This document shows, piece by piece, positions 35,501 to 44,110 of a stretch of 59,037 nt of DNA; the stretch's first letter is position 1; each line of letters begins with the position of its first letter. The stretch comes from Candidatus Zixiibacteriota bacterium. GTDB lineage: Bacteria; Zixibacteria; MSB-5A5; GN15; FEB-12. The DNA lies in the NCBI GenBank assembly GCA_021163775.1, contig JAGGTI010000112.1, forward strand, positions 1-59,037, written 5' to 3'. The notes below the pieces were generated by a model. That model saw only the letters and a program-made list of their open reading frames with translations. It was not told the DNA's origin and searched no databases. The position numbers and the translations under genes were made by a program.

Positions 35501-37142
35501 AACCAGCCGCCAAGCCGGTAATATCGACAAAGACCGTAATAGATGACGGCGTAGTACCACCACCGGAAGAAAGTGTGAACCAGGAGGCATCAGTGCTGGC
35601 CGTGAAATCGATCATACTACCGTCGCTGACCGTCACACTGAACGTCTGTTCCCACGGGCCGACACTACCAAAATCAGCGGCAAAGACCAGCGGGTTAGGA
35701 TCAAGGATAAACCCATCGGCGTCAATGACTTCGATTGTGACCGTTTGACTGTCCGTGCTCCCTTTCATGTCGTACACGGTAAAGGTTACATAATGAAAAC
35801 CGGCGTCGGTGTTGCCTGGTGTCCAGTCGAAAGTACCTATACCGTTATCATCGATGGTGAAGCTGGCAGTTCCCGGTAGCGATGTTACTTCTATGCCCAA
35901 AGGCTCCATGTCCGGATCAGAAGCCGTCACTATAAAGTTGAGGTTCTCACCCTCCAGCACCTGCTGGTCTGCGATCGGATCAAGCACCGGGTCACGATTG
36001 ACATCAAAGACTCTTACTATGATCGTTTCTTGGTCAGTCAGATCGCCGTCCGAGACTGTGAAAGTGATCGGATAGGAGCCCGCATCGTCATAAGTTGTTG
36101 TCCACGAGAAAGTGCCGGTCCCATTACCGTTATCGGTGAACGTTGCTGTTCCGGGGAGAGTCGAATTTGTTAATGACGGAATGGTTTCATCCGGGTCACT
36201 GGCTGTAATGGTGAATTCAATCAGTGAATTTTCAGGACCACTTTGATCCCCTATCGGGTCCAGGATCGGTGCCTGATTCGGGGCATCAAGATGAAGATTT
36301 ACGATTACCCAGGCATCGTTGGTGGCGGCTCCCGAAGTGACATGGATCGAATCAACATAATCACCGGCACCCAAGCCGGCATTATTGATACTTACTGTCA
36401 TGTCCTGGGGAGTTGTTCCTGTGGTTGCTGGGAGATTGATCCAGCCAGCATCAGTTGCAAGGTCAAAGTCGATATATTGTCCACCTGCTTCTGCTACCAA
36501 GATGTTTTGAGTCGACGGGTTGGCTTCAGTCGCCACTCCGGTAAAACCCAGCGTTGCCGGATCTACTTCCAGGATGCCGGTGGGTATATTGCCGACACAG
36601 AATGGTCCATCAAACATCGGAGGGTATTCGTTGCTACCGTCTGTATCTACGAAAGTGTTTGTGCTGAAGTCCTTGGTTTCGATGCAGAATTGATCGGTTT
36701 CGCTCCAACTGCTGACCCTGAAAGTATACGTGACTACCAGTTTGGCAGTTGTTGACCTTACCAATCCGGTGCCCATCATACGCATGGCCACACATTGGAA
36801 TTTCTGGTTGACGTTGGTCGAGTCCAGGTTACTCCGATATAAGGCCAACTGCATCATATTGAAAGCGGACATCGCATCAGGCGACCAGACCGGTGTTCCT
36901 TCCATCTGGAAGTTAGGATTGTCCCATCCGAACCCAAATGCCACGCTAGTGAGATCCTGTGCATCGTTCCAGAAGTACAGTTCGGCTGTGACAACCTGGT
37001 CAACGGCACCAACTATAGGTTCGGAAATTACGAAAAAGGCGCTATCTTGCAATCCAAGATCCAGCGGATCCTGCTGGGCCGCACCGGTGGTGGCGAACAT
37101 CGCGATCAGGATAAAGGCGCCTGCCAAAATTTTGAGTTTCAT
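32583..37142 (-). CDS. Giant multi-domain T9SS-sorted surface protein
   Basis: About 1519 residues; the start is ATG 37142 (MKLKILAGAFILIAMF...AQ signal) with AGGAGG upstream. In order: a cohesin-like N-domain (AVDQVVTAELYFWNDAQDLT, to about 190); a BACON-like domain (LEVDPATLGFTG); two He_PIG/cadherin-like domains opening APILDPIGDQ and DPVLDPIADQ; several more BACON-like domains; a second cohesin-like domain (VPGMRVGVPVIFTNSCRLTG); a carboxypeptidase-regulatory-like domain; two copies of the module shared with the 31446 protein (YGFMPVYADWDEVGDD, FGFMPVYASAPGETV), flanking a beta-rich insert; and a T9SS type A domain (NYPNPFNPST ... KMMLLK). Probably an adhesin or scaffold. It is not an enzyme by visible motif. 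Confidence 0.85.
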   Translation of the reverse strand: MKLKILAGAFILIAMFATTGAAQQDPLDLGLQDSAFFVISEPIVGAVDQVVTAELYFWNDAQDLTSVAFGFGWDNPNFQMEGTPVWSPDAMSAFNMMQLALYRSNLDSTNVNQKFQCVAMRMMGTGLVRSTTAKLVVTYTFRVSSWSETDQFCIETKDFSTNTFVDTDGSNEYPPMFDGPFCVGNIPTGILEVDPATLGFTGVATEANPSTQNILVAEAGGQYIDFDLATDAGWINLPATTGTTPQDMTVSINNAGLGAGDYVDSIHVTSGAATNDAWVIVNLHLDAPNQAPILDPIGDQSGPENSLIEFTITASDPDETIPSLTNSTLPGTATFTDNGNGTGTFSWTTTYDDAGSYPITFTVSDGDLTDQETIIVRVFDVNRDPVLDPIADQQVLEGENLNFIVTASDPDMEPLGIEVTSLPGTASFTIDDNGIGTFDWTPGNTDAGFHYVTFTVYDMKGSTDSQTVTIEVIDADGFILDPNPLVFAADFGSVGPWEQTFSVTVSDGSMIDFTASTDASWFTLSSGGGTTPSSITVFVDITGLAAGFYHDSILIAGTGLDPVYEDVELTISNNLVVDPVEFTLTVSEGEMFPVEQYIAVTEMGGDAIAYEATTEATWLTFAVGGSSGTTPGTIQVACLPANIPSPGVYNSTIIVTGDAANSPITIPVTLNVTECPTLAPAEVVYEHMAIAGETVMFDEIIALTSSGPGEIEWETTGSMAYTFDPITGTTPGDLGVHYEQMFDTEGMYSDTAYVNSVTTGTFSCPSEVMIITNVMVNRPPSADTIIVESLPAVPGMRVGVPVIFTNSCRLTGLGFSLNWANGLHLDSVSFTGSAVEYVDNKVVEINNDLDDVKITADIGDQMMVPIGSKQLLATLFFALPCEIEDGAYEFSLGATPPLEPADVYFYRDCGGGVEVEFPEPVSGSIVVGSASNFVCGYVVDPDFNEIPGATVELWEDYPFTTPLLTTTSSGIGSFAFDELMVIPFDLYAYKEGYYPGSFEDINFGDKGIMIILEPLPETPIWPSQYVDYYCPDSSSTFLGTPLPVGAVVEAYSVESGLLVGQKSVTTSGVYGFMPVYADWDEVGDDGAKIGETIRFTINGMDAIATGNTTYPDFTIYDRMEVCLEVRGTVEKVCTLFEGWNLISWNVNTETDDILTVLDPVMEYVDVVLGFEQGGLTFDPDLQTFSTLWDVDHYSGYWVRIEGISEVALTIAGLPVAETTPIALTTGWNLVSYLPEESWPTETALSSVVDVVQFAYGFPSGNIQVWTPSGTFNQLETFDPCNGYWIKTTADAWLTYDNSVPPVTSPRPQQQELALSSRIAQANWVNLYSKNLTVDDQVVTTGATITAHAVKNDNLVGTFTMTADGQFGFMPVYASAPGETVTGLQAGEEFYLAVNDITTDEVFTWTNNGDRIEVSELSTANSIGEVLPEGYSLAQNYPNPFNPSTSIAFYMPVTGHVKVEIYNVLGRSIAVIFDGQAQAGENKVVWDGRDTNGDATASGVYFYRLTADKYTETRKMMLLK

Positions 37143-37531
37143 AGTAACTTGTACCTCCTCGTACATATTATATCATTAAATCGTTTTGTTACCAATTCCA
37201 CTTGATGTTAGCGTTCCCATTTATGACCTGAGAAATAAGTTCTCTGAAAATTACCCGTTCCGGTAGCCAGGTTAAATCGCGATGCTGTATAGCAACCACA
37301 ATATCGCATAAGCTCAATGGCAATAGAACGATCTCCAGCCTCTCAGGTTAAGCGTTTAGCCGCTTATTGTTGTGTCCAAGTCCTGTTAGACCAAAAAGTG
37401 AAGTAACTGAAAGGATTGACTGCAGTATGCGCAGGAAAACCCTTAACATCATCGACCACGACAAATATATCAGAAAACCGCCAAATGTCAAGGGATTATG
37501 GCCTTTAGGCCTGTTCTAATTATGGACAGAA
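37143..37531. other. Gap with no recognised feature
   Basis: This 389-base gap, presumably the promoter region of the giant surface-protein gene on the minus strand, has no credible ORF and none of the dispersed palindromes. A small AAGCG/CGCTT hairpin lies near 37350-37365. No riboswitch class could be matched. Confidence 0.5.
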
Positions 37532-37918
37532 TCAAGGGTTCCCTTGTAGCCGTTTACGCTGTCTAAGCCACACTATGCCAACGACTAACGACGCTCCGCC
37601 GACATCCGCGATGAAATCCCGCCAATCGCTGAATCGACCCGGGATATAGCTCTGCAACCACTCATCCAACAATCCCCAACAGGATGAAACCAGCAGAGTC
37701 ATCCATAAGGCTGATCCTGGTCGTGACCAACAATGCCATCGGACACTCGAACGGTAAATCAGGATCGCAAGACCTGCGTATTCTATCAGATGAGCCAACT
37801 TGTCGATTGGCCATGTGCCAGCTTCGGGAGTCTTGAGGTTCGGTATCGACGAGACGGTCAGAATGATCGCCCCATAGAGGATTACCGGCAGGTGGTATTT
37901 CGTTGTAGTTTTCATCAT
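37532..37918 (-). CDS. VanZ-like membrane protein
   Basis: 128 residues with four hydrophobic helices. It has the conserved VanZ features: an early acid or polar SSIPNL region, the DKLAHLIEYAGLAIL block in the second helix, and FSDWRDFIADVGGASLV with conserved Asp residues near the fourth. VanZ-domain proteins are found in glycopeptide-resistance clusters and elsewhere; the present gene has no van neighbours, so a resistance role is not supported. It is divergent from the potassium channel gene. Confidence 0.8.
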   Translation of the reverse strand: MMKTTTKYHLPVILYGAIILTVSSIPNLKTPEAGTWPIDKLAHLIEYAGLAILIYRSSVRWHCWSRPGSALWMTLLVSSCWGLLDEWLQSYIPGRFSDWRDFIADVGGASLVVGIVWLRQRKRLQGNP

Positions 37919-38032
37919 AGTATGTTCTTTACCCCGGTCTTGGTAGTCACAGAACGGTTACTGGTCAACCAGTATTCAAGGGGTGTCAGCGTTTTTGGTA
38001 AGGTGTTGTTGTGGCAAGTTTAATATGGCGTT

Positions 38033-39088
38033 ATGGAGTTTCTGACGCTATATGAATTAACTATGGTTGGTCCGCATGTGAGAACATCGTTTGGCTCGGC
38101 GGCGAAGCTCCGCCTGGTTGCCCTGGTGGCCCTGCTGACCGTGTTTGGTGGGATGTTCGGTTTCATGGCTATCGAGAACATGAATCCGTTCGATGCTCTT
38201 TACATGACTGTGATCACTCTTTCGACGGTCGGATTTAGCGAAGTTACGCCCCTCACTCACGCCGGTCGTTTCTTTGTTGTTATCCTGATCGGTTTCGGGG
38301 TCGCAATTGCCGCGTCTCTTGCCGCCTTGATGGGTCAACAGGTTCTTGAGGGCCATTTCCAGTCATTGGTTACGAGGAGAAAGATGGAGAATCGACTCAA
38401 AAAAATGTCCGGTCACTATATTATCGCTGGGTTTGGCCGGGTTGGTCGCCAGGTGGCCAAGGAATTCCAAGCCAAAGGCGTACCCTGTGTTGTGATAGAG
38501 CAGAGCGAAACTTCCGCTGACCAGATTATGGCTCAGGGTGTGGTCACCATGCAGGGCGATGCCACCGACGATGAAGTGCTTCTGTCGGCCGGGATCGAAC
38601 GAGCACACACGCTGATTTCTACGCTTCCCGAAGAAGCCCAAAACGTGTATTTGACCCTCACGGCTCGATACATGAACCCCAAGCTGAAAATTATCGCCCG
38701 TGCTGATTTTGAAGATGGTGAGAAGAAGCTGACCCGGGCTGGTGCTGACCATGTTATTATCCCGCACGTTCTGGGCGGTATTCGGATGGCTAAAGCCGCT
38801 CTGCAACCGCATGTGGTCGATTTCATGCAGATGGCGTCGATGGGTGATGAAGGTCTTCTGGTCGAGGAACTCTTAGTGCCGGATGACTCGTCGCTGGTAG
38901 GCAAAAGTCTGGTTGATTCGAAGCTCAAACAAACATACGGTATCACAATAATCGGGGTCAAACAGCCGGGGGCTAGAATGAATATCAATCCCAAGGCGGA
39001 AACGATTCTCAATGGGCAGGATGTCATCGTCATGATCGGTGGGGAAGATGACTTGGAACGGTTCGGCCGCGACATTGGAGACAGATAA
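38033..39088 (+). CDS. Potassium channel protein with RCK (TrkA-N/TrkA-C) domains
   Basis: 351 residues. Two membrane helices flank a pore loop with TLSTVGFSEV, a TVGF variant of the K+ selectivity filter (ion channel of the Kch/MthK class). Residues about 115-235 are an NAD-binding RCK domain (YIIAGFGRVGRQVAKEF, GDATDDEVL). Residues about 260-345 are a TrkA-C domain. The RCK ring gates the pore by ligand or Ca2+ binding in relatives. No Shine-Dalgarno is evident at ATG 38033; an in-frame ATG at 38063 is an alternative start. Monocistronic as far as can be seen. Confidence 0.9.
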   Translation: MEFLTLYELTMVGPHVRTSFGSAAKLRLVALVALLTVFGGMFGFMAIENMNPFDALYMTVITLSTVGFSEVTPLTHAGRFFVVILIGFGVAIAASLAALMGQQVLEGHFQSLVTRRKMENRLKKMSGHYIIAGFGRVGRQVAKEFQAKGVPCVVIEQSETSADQIMAQGVVTMQGDATDDEVLLSAGIERAHTLISTLPEEAQNVYLTLTARYMNPKLKIIARADFEDGEKKLTRAGADHVIIPHVLGGIRMAKAALQPHVVDFMQMASMGDEGLLVEELLVPDDSSLVGKSLVDSKLKQTYGITIIGVKQPGARMNINPKAETILNGQDVIVMIGGEDDLERFGRDIGDR

Positions 39089-39291
39089 GCCCTCCTGAAC
39101 ATGTCATAGAGGCCAATCCTTGCGGTTTGAAGCGGCTTGGCTTCTCCTTAAAGTCTGCTTTAGCTTTCGGAGAAAGGTCTTGCGGGGAATAACTGACAGC
39201 GGTATCATAGTAGTTTGGGCTGATTTTAGAAACCGGGCGTCTGATGGCCGATTGACGCCATTGATCTAGGCAACTGGAGAAAGTTTTAAAT

Positions 39292-41679
39292 ATGATTGAC
39301 CGAATAACCAGACAAATGTCAATGTGGATGGTGGCGGGTATCGCCTTAGGTGCCTTGTGCGGGTATTTTCTGCCCCAGGTAAGTCTCGCACTTAGTTTTG
39401 TGGGACAACTGTTCCTTGGTGGCCTCAAACTGCTCGTGATCCCCCTAATCATCACTGGGACGATCTCTGGTATCAATGCTTTTGGTGATATGCGCCGAGC
39501 TGGACGATTCAGCGGCCAGGTGTTGCTCTATTTCCTCGGTAGTCTGGTCGTGGCCGCGATTATCGGTGTGGCTCTGGTGCTGATCCTGGGTCCGGGACGA
39601 GGTTTTAGCGGGACAGGTCTGCCGGTAGCTGTGAGTGGCTGGAACTCGGTGGGCGATGCGCTCGGAAATCTCATCCCAGGCAACATGGTTCAGGCCATTT
39701 CCGAAGGCAAGTATCTCGGTATTGTCCTGCTGGCTCTTTTTCTTGGGGGAATGTTGACCGCTATGGGTGTCAAGGGGCGCACCGCGGTGACCCTGTTCAA
39801 GAACATTCATGAAGGTTTGCTAAGAGTGTTGGGCTTGTTGTTGCTGGTAGCACCGCTCGGCCTGTTCTCGCTGATCGGGACGGCAGTTGCTGAGAACCAG
39901 ATGCTTTTATCCGGTAGCTCCGCGATTGCTGGTCCATACCTTTTGACCGTCACTTTGGCATTGTTTATTCACGGTTTCCTTCTGTTGCCGCTGGCCGTCT
40001 GGCTGATGGGTAACCGATCACCGTTTGAGTTTTTCCGTAATCTGATGCCGGCCTTTTTCACCGCTTTCGGTACTTCTTCATCAATAGCCACTTTCCCGGT
40101 AACCTATCGTTGCCTTTCGGAGAAGTGTGAGGTGGATGAACGGTCGACCTCGATAGTTTTGCCTTTGGGGTCGGTTATAAATTTGCAGGGTACTGTTATT
40201 TGTATGGTTATAGCGACTCTCTTTGCGGCGCAGATGTGGAACATCAGTTTTGGACCGCTGGAAGTTATAGGTGTTGCCGCCCTGGCTGTTTTGTTATCTA
40301 TTGGTGCCGCCGGAATCCCATCGGCTACGCTTTTGGCCGCTCCCGTACTTTTTGCGGTGATAGGCCTTTCTGCCGGGCAGATTGCTTTAGCAACCGGTGT
40401 AGTTGTTGTACTTGACTGGTTAGTGGATCGTCTTCGGGCAATAGTAAATGTTGGTGGCGATGCCGCCGGAGCGGCAATTCTCGCAGAATCGTTTGAACTG
40501 AAAACAGCTCGCCGCACCGGTCGGGAGCGACACTCAAGCCGTTCAACCAGAGAAAAACGCCCAACAGGCACTAACAGGGAGCGACGTCCTTCAAACTCAA
40601 CTTCACGCTCCACAAATCGCAGAACCGAAAAGCCCTCTCGTTCAACCGAACCGACCCGGAGCCGTGGACGTAAGCCCGTCGCAGATTCAGGTGACAGCCC
40701 TGCTCGGACTCGTGGGGGTCGGACTCGTTCACCAAAGCAGGAGCGCACTCCATTCCAGATGAAAACTCCCAGCACACCTCCGCTTGGGGCTGAGAGTGGC
40801 TCGCCGCAGAATCAAAGTTCGATTTCAGAGCCGAAGGCCGAACCGGTTTCAAGGCGTACTCAGCCTGAGCGTCGGCGTACCCCTCGCAACGCTGAAACGG
40901 GTTCCACCGATCGACGGAGTCGCAGTCGCACCCCGGCCGACAAACAGCCAGAATCGAAACCACGCACCAAGCAGGCCGCACCGCCCAAGCCAGCTTCGCG
41001 TCGAAGATCTGAACCATCCCGGCCAGCACCAGTAGAGTCGAAGCCGACCCCACCTGAGACAGTCACCAAAGATACTGAGCAGGAGTCGGGTCGCCTCAGT
41101 CCGTCAACCGTGGCGCGGGAACTCGCCAAAGTGTCAGCGCAGTTGCGAGAGCCGGAGGAAATTGAAGTTGTCAATAACGCTCCGGTTGCTCCTGAGACCA
41201 CGCCCAAAGAACCTTCAATTTCGGACAAACCGGCGGCAGTGACCAACGAAACAACCGCTCCGGAACCGACAGTGATCGCCGAACCTTCTGCTCCTGAACC
41301 AGTCGCTGAAATCTCGACCCCGGTCGAAAGCGAACCGGAACCTATCAAAGAAGAACCTGCTCCATCTTTTGGACGTACGCGCCGCTACAAAGGTGCCGCG
41401 CTTCGCAAGGAGAAGGCGGCTCCAGCACCGAAATTGGACGCTCCTGAAGAAGATGAGAAACCCAAGGTAACCAAAGAACCACCACCAACGGTAGAGCCAG
41501 TCGAGGTTGCAGAGCCGGTCAAGCCGACCGAGCTGACCGTTGAGGCGCCGAAAGCAGAAGAGACGACCGAACCTGTTTCGGAAACCCCGACACCGAGTGA
41601 AGAAGTCAAACCGTCTGAGCCGGAACCGGAAGAACCTATAAGTTTCGGGCGAGTGAAGAAAAAACGGATTCGAAAATAA
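39292..41679 (+). CDS. Dicarboxylate/amino acid:cation symporter with long disordered tail
   Basis: 795 residues. The first 400 or so are a complete DAACS (GltP/GltPh-like) symporter: multiple membrane helices, the serine-rich TSSSIATFP hairpin, and a VNVGGDAAGAAIL C-terminal helix containing the Asp that binds substrate amino groups in relatives. Transport of glutamate, aspartate or C4-dicarboxylates with Na+ or H+ is expected. From about residue 401 to the end follows a low-complexity tail: first Arg/Ser/Thr-rich, then Pro/Glu/Val/Lys-rich, with a repeated SFGR motif (SFGRTRRYKGAAL, SFGRVKKKRIRK). No standard member has such a tail. AAAG/GGAGAAAG lies before ATG 39292. A strong terminator follows. 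Confidence 0.88.
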   Translation: MIDRITRQMSMWMVAGIALGALCGYFLPQVSLALSFVGQLFLGGLKLLVIPLIITGTISGINAFGDMRRAGRFSGQVLLYFLGSLVVAAIIGVALVLILGPGRGFSGTGLPVAVSGWNSVGDALGNLIPGNMVQAISEGKYLGIVLLALFLGGMLTAMGVKGRTAVTLFKNIHEGLLRVLGLLLLVAPLGLFSLIGTAVAENQMLLSGSSAIAGPYLLTVTLALFIHGFLLLPLAVWLMGNRSPFEFFRNLMPAFFTAFGTSSSIATFPVTYRCLSEKCEVDERSTSIVLPLGSVINLQGTVICMVIATLFAAQMWNISFGPLEVIGVAALAVLLSIGAAGIPSATLLAAPVLFAVIGLSAGQIALATGVVVVLDWLVDRLRAIVNVGGDAAGAAILAESFELKTARRTGRERHSSRSTREKRPTGTNRERRPSNSTSRSTNRRTEKPSRSTEPTRSRGRKPVADSGDSPARTRGGRTRSPKQERTPFQMKTPSTPPLGAESGSPQNQSSISEPKAEPVSRRTQPERRRTPRNAETGSTDRRSRSRTPADKQPESKPRTKQAAPPKPASRRRSEPSRPAPVESKPTPPETVTKDTEQESGRLSPSTVARELAKVSAQLREPEEIEVVNNAPVAPETTPKEPSISDKPAAVTNETTAPEPTVIAEPSAPEPVAEISTPVESEPEPIKEEPAPSFGRTRRYKGAALRKEKAAPAPKLDAPEEDEKPKVTKEPPPTVEPVEVAEPVKPTELTVEAPKAEETTEPVSETPTPSEEVKPSEPEPEEPISFGRVKKKRIRK

Positions 41680-41697
41680 CCGTAAATAGAATTACAA

Positions 41698-41730
41698 CGA
41701 GGCCGGAAATTAATCCCCGGCCTCGTTTTT
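41698..41730 (+). terminator. Rho-independent terminator after the symporter gene
   Basis: CGAGGCCGG (41698-41706) and CCGGCCTCG (41717-41725) form a perfect 9-bp stem with a ten-base loop, followed by five T. Confidence 0.92.
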
Positions 41731-41871
41731 ATAGTGCGAACCAGACGGAACTTCTACCCGATTTTCACGATATACTCTATGTGGTATCTGATTTAGATGC
41801 TTCGAGCTGGCGAAAAATAGTTGATCTGTCGCTCGCATATAGGTATTGCGTTGATTGAAGGATTTGTAATA

Positions 41872-42726
41872 ATGAATGGTCTAAAGATAGCTGTGATAAT
41901 GGCCGCGTTGATGGCCCTGTTTTTAGCGGTGGGCCACATGGTGGGTGGTCAGTCCGGTATGGTGTTCGCTTTTATTTTGGCGGCCGCGATGAATGTGGGT
42001 GCGTACTGGTTCTCCGACAAACTGATTCTCAAAAGGTATCACGCTCGACTGGTGAAAGAAGCCGACCATCCCCTGTTGTATAGGGTGGTTCATCGAGTAA
42101 CATCGCAGGCCGGGATGCCGGTGCCCAAAATATATATAGTACCGACTCGTGCTCCCAATGCTTTTGCCACCGGACGTAATAAAGATCATGCCGCTGTGGC
42201 GGTTACTGAAGGTTTGCTTACGTTGCTTTCCGAAGACGAATTAGAGGGCGTTATCGGTCATGAAATGGCCCACATTCAAAACAAAGATATGCTGATCGGC
42301 ACTATTACCGCCACCTTTGCCGGGGCCATAGGGATGATTGCCGCGATTGCCCGCTGGGGTGCCATCTTTGGCGGTTACGGGCGAGATGACAAGCAGGGTG
42401 GGATGATCGGTATATTGGCGGCCGCGATTGTGGCACCATTGGTTGCGCTAATTCTTCAGACCGCTATATCACGTCAACGTGAGTACAAGGCTGACGCTAC
42501 TTCCGGTCAGATAACGGGCAAGTATCTGCCGCTGGCAACCGCTCTGGAAAAACTTCACCGGTCACCTGTCCAGCTAAGACTTGACCGACGGCCATCGACT
42601 GCGCATTTGATGATTGTGAACCCACTTTCGGGACGAGGTCTTTCTTCGCTTTTTTCGACCCACCCGCCGGCGGCCAAACGAATTGAAAGGTTGAAAGAGC
42701 TATCCCAGCAGGCTCCGTATGGATGA
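41872..42726 (+). CDS. htpX: HtpX family membrane zinc metalloprotease
   Basis: 284 residues. Two N-terminal membrane helices, then the M48 zinc motif VIGHEMAHIQNKD (HExxH) with the downstream Glu in the REYKADATS segment, and two more hydrophobic segments between. It degrades misfolded inner-membrane proteins in heat or membrane stress in E. coli. ATG 41872 (MNGLKIAV...) is used because AAGGA lies nine bases upstream, though the frame opens at 41821. It is followed by two membrane-protein genes on the same strand with gaps of 63 and 4 bases, so these may form a transcription unit. Confidence 0.93.
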   Translation: MNGLKIAVIMAALMALFLAVGHMVGGQSGMVFAFILAAAMNVGAYWFSDKLILKRYHARLVKEADHPLLYRVVHRVTSQAGMPVPKIYIVPTRAPNAFATGRNKDHAAVAVTEGLLTLLSEDELEGVIGHEMAHIQNKDMLIGTITATFAGAIGMIAAIARWGAIFGGYGRDDKQGGMIGILAAAIVAPLVALILQTAISRQREYKADATSGQITGKYLPLATALEKLHRSPVQLRLDRRPSTAHLMIVNPLSGRGLSSLFSTHPPAAKRIERLKELSQQAPYG

Positions 42727-42789
42727 TCAATCTTATGGTGTTATCGCTTTGATTAAGCGATCAGCCACCCCAATGGGGTATGGGCTAAA

Positions 42790-44106
42790 ATGAGCTACAA
42801 CCTCTGGTTAGAATTAATAGCTATTCTGGTTTTGGTGGGAGCCAATGGGTTTTTCGCTTTGGCCGAGTTTTCTGTTATCTCCAGCCGTGCCAGTCGCCTT
42901 GCTCGCAATAGAGACAATCGAGAGTGGGGTGCGGCTCGGGCTGAAAAACTGAAAGCAGAGCCCGATAGCTTCTTGGCCTCAATTCAGGTAGGGATAACTT
43001 TGATAGCCGCGTTGCTTGGGGTGTTCTCGGGCGCAACTGTTGTCGCACAGTTGGAGACCATCTTCGTTAAGTCCGCATGGGGCTGGTTGGTTGATTCGGC
43101 TACGTCGATAGCAATGGTTATCGTGGTAATTAGTATCACTATACTGTCTGTTGTCCTGGGTGAGTTGGTGCCCAAGTATATAGCCTTGAGCAACCCTGAG
43201 CGCTACGCTCGTTATGTTGCCGGGCCGGTTAATGTCTTTGTTACGCTGACAGCACCGTTCTCACGGCTCCTGAGCTGGTTGGCCAACCTGACCGTGCGTA
43301 TGACAGGAATCAAACGAGCAAACGGTCAACAGCAGGTCACTGAGGATGAGATCAACGAGATGTTGCTTGACGGTCGCCGTCACGGTGTTTTCGATGATAC
43401 CGAGCAGGAGTTTGTACGATCGGTTTTTGATTTCTCTGATTCAACTGTGAGCCGTGCTCTGACGCCACGTACTGATGTTATCGCAATCAATCGCTTTGCC
43501 ACCTCTCAGGAGATACTCGACACGATCATTGAGCATGGCTACAGCCGATACCCGATATTCGAGGAAACGATCGACAAGGTGGTCGGCATAATTTATACTA
43601 AAGACCTCATTGATCGCAAAATGGACTTGCGACAGATTAATCTGAAAAACCTGATGCGCGAGCCGCTCTTTGTGCCCGACTCATTTCCACTGCCGAAACT
43701 TCTCAAGGATTTCCAGCAGGGCAGTGGGCATATGGCGGTGGTTCTTGATGAATATGGTGGAACCGCCGGGGTTATCACATTGGAAGACATTCTTGAGGAA
43801 TTAGTAGGGGAGATTCAGGATGAATACGATGTTGAGGCGGCACCAATTATAAAACATTCCGACACCTCGCTGTTTGCCGATGGTGATGTTTGGCCAGGCG
43901 ATGCTAACGAAGTGATTGACAGCCATCTGCCGGAGACCGGGCACGATACCCTCGCCGGTCTCATCATGGAGACCCTGGGGCGATTACCCGAAAAGCATGA
44001 GACTGTGGAAATTGCCGATGCGCGCCTTACTATTTTATCCAAGGACAAGAATCGAATTCTCCGCTTGAAACTCGAAAAGATTGCAACCGAAAACGACCGC
44101 GACTAG
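42790..44106 (+). CDS. CNNM/CorC-type transporter (DUF21-CBS-CorC_HlyC)
   Basis: 438 residues. A DUF21/CNNM transmembrane domain (about 1-190, with ANGFFALAEFSVISSRASRL and VSITILSVVLGELVPKYIAL) is followed by a pair of CBS domains (LTPRTDVIAINRFA; FVPDSFPLPKLLKDFQ) and a CorC_HlyC domain (about 350-438). Family members are linked to Mg2+ or Co2+ efflux; the older hemolysin name is not meaningful here. ATG 42790 fits the family N-terminus. The next gene starts four bases after its stop. Confidence 0.9.
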   Translation: MSYNLWLELIAILVLVGANGFFALAEFSVISSRASRLARNRDNREWGAARAEKLKAEPDSFLASIQVGITLIAALLGVFSGATVVAQLETIFVKSAWGWLVDSATSIAMVIVVISITILSVVLGELVPKYIALSNPERYARYVAGPVNVFVTLTAPFSRLLSWLANLTVRMTGIKRANGQQQVTEDEINEMLLDGRRHGVFDDTEQEFVRSVFDFSDSTVSRALTPRTDVIAINRFATSQEILDTIIEHGYSRYPIFEETIDKVVGIIYTKDLIDRKMDLRQINLKNLMREPLFVPDSFPLPKLLKDFQQGSGHMAVVLDEYGGTAGVITLEDILEELVGEIQDEYDVEAAPIIKHSDTSLFADGDVWPGDANEVIDSHLPETGHDTLAGLIMETLGRLPEKHETVEIADARLTILSKDKNRILRLKLEKIATENDRD

Positions 44107-44110
44107 GCCT

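Noticed and set aside
34522-36755. Long plus-strand ORFs inside the giant surface protein gene
   Set aside because: Antisense shadows of a gene with strong domain content on the minus strand.
37143-37531. c-di-GMP riboswitch before the giant surface protein gene
   Set aside because: A few similar short words occur on the minus strand, but the conserved GEMM core and paired helices could not be found.
37532-37918. VanZ-like gene as a glycopeptide-resistance determinant
   Set aside because: No vanHAX, vanS or vanR genes nearby; VanZ-domain proteins are common outside resistance clusters.
40104-41609. Minus-strand ORFs opposite the symporter tail
   Set aside because: Low-complexity tail sequence opens spurious frames on the other strand; the plus frame is continuous with the symporter.
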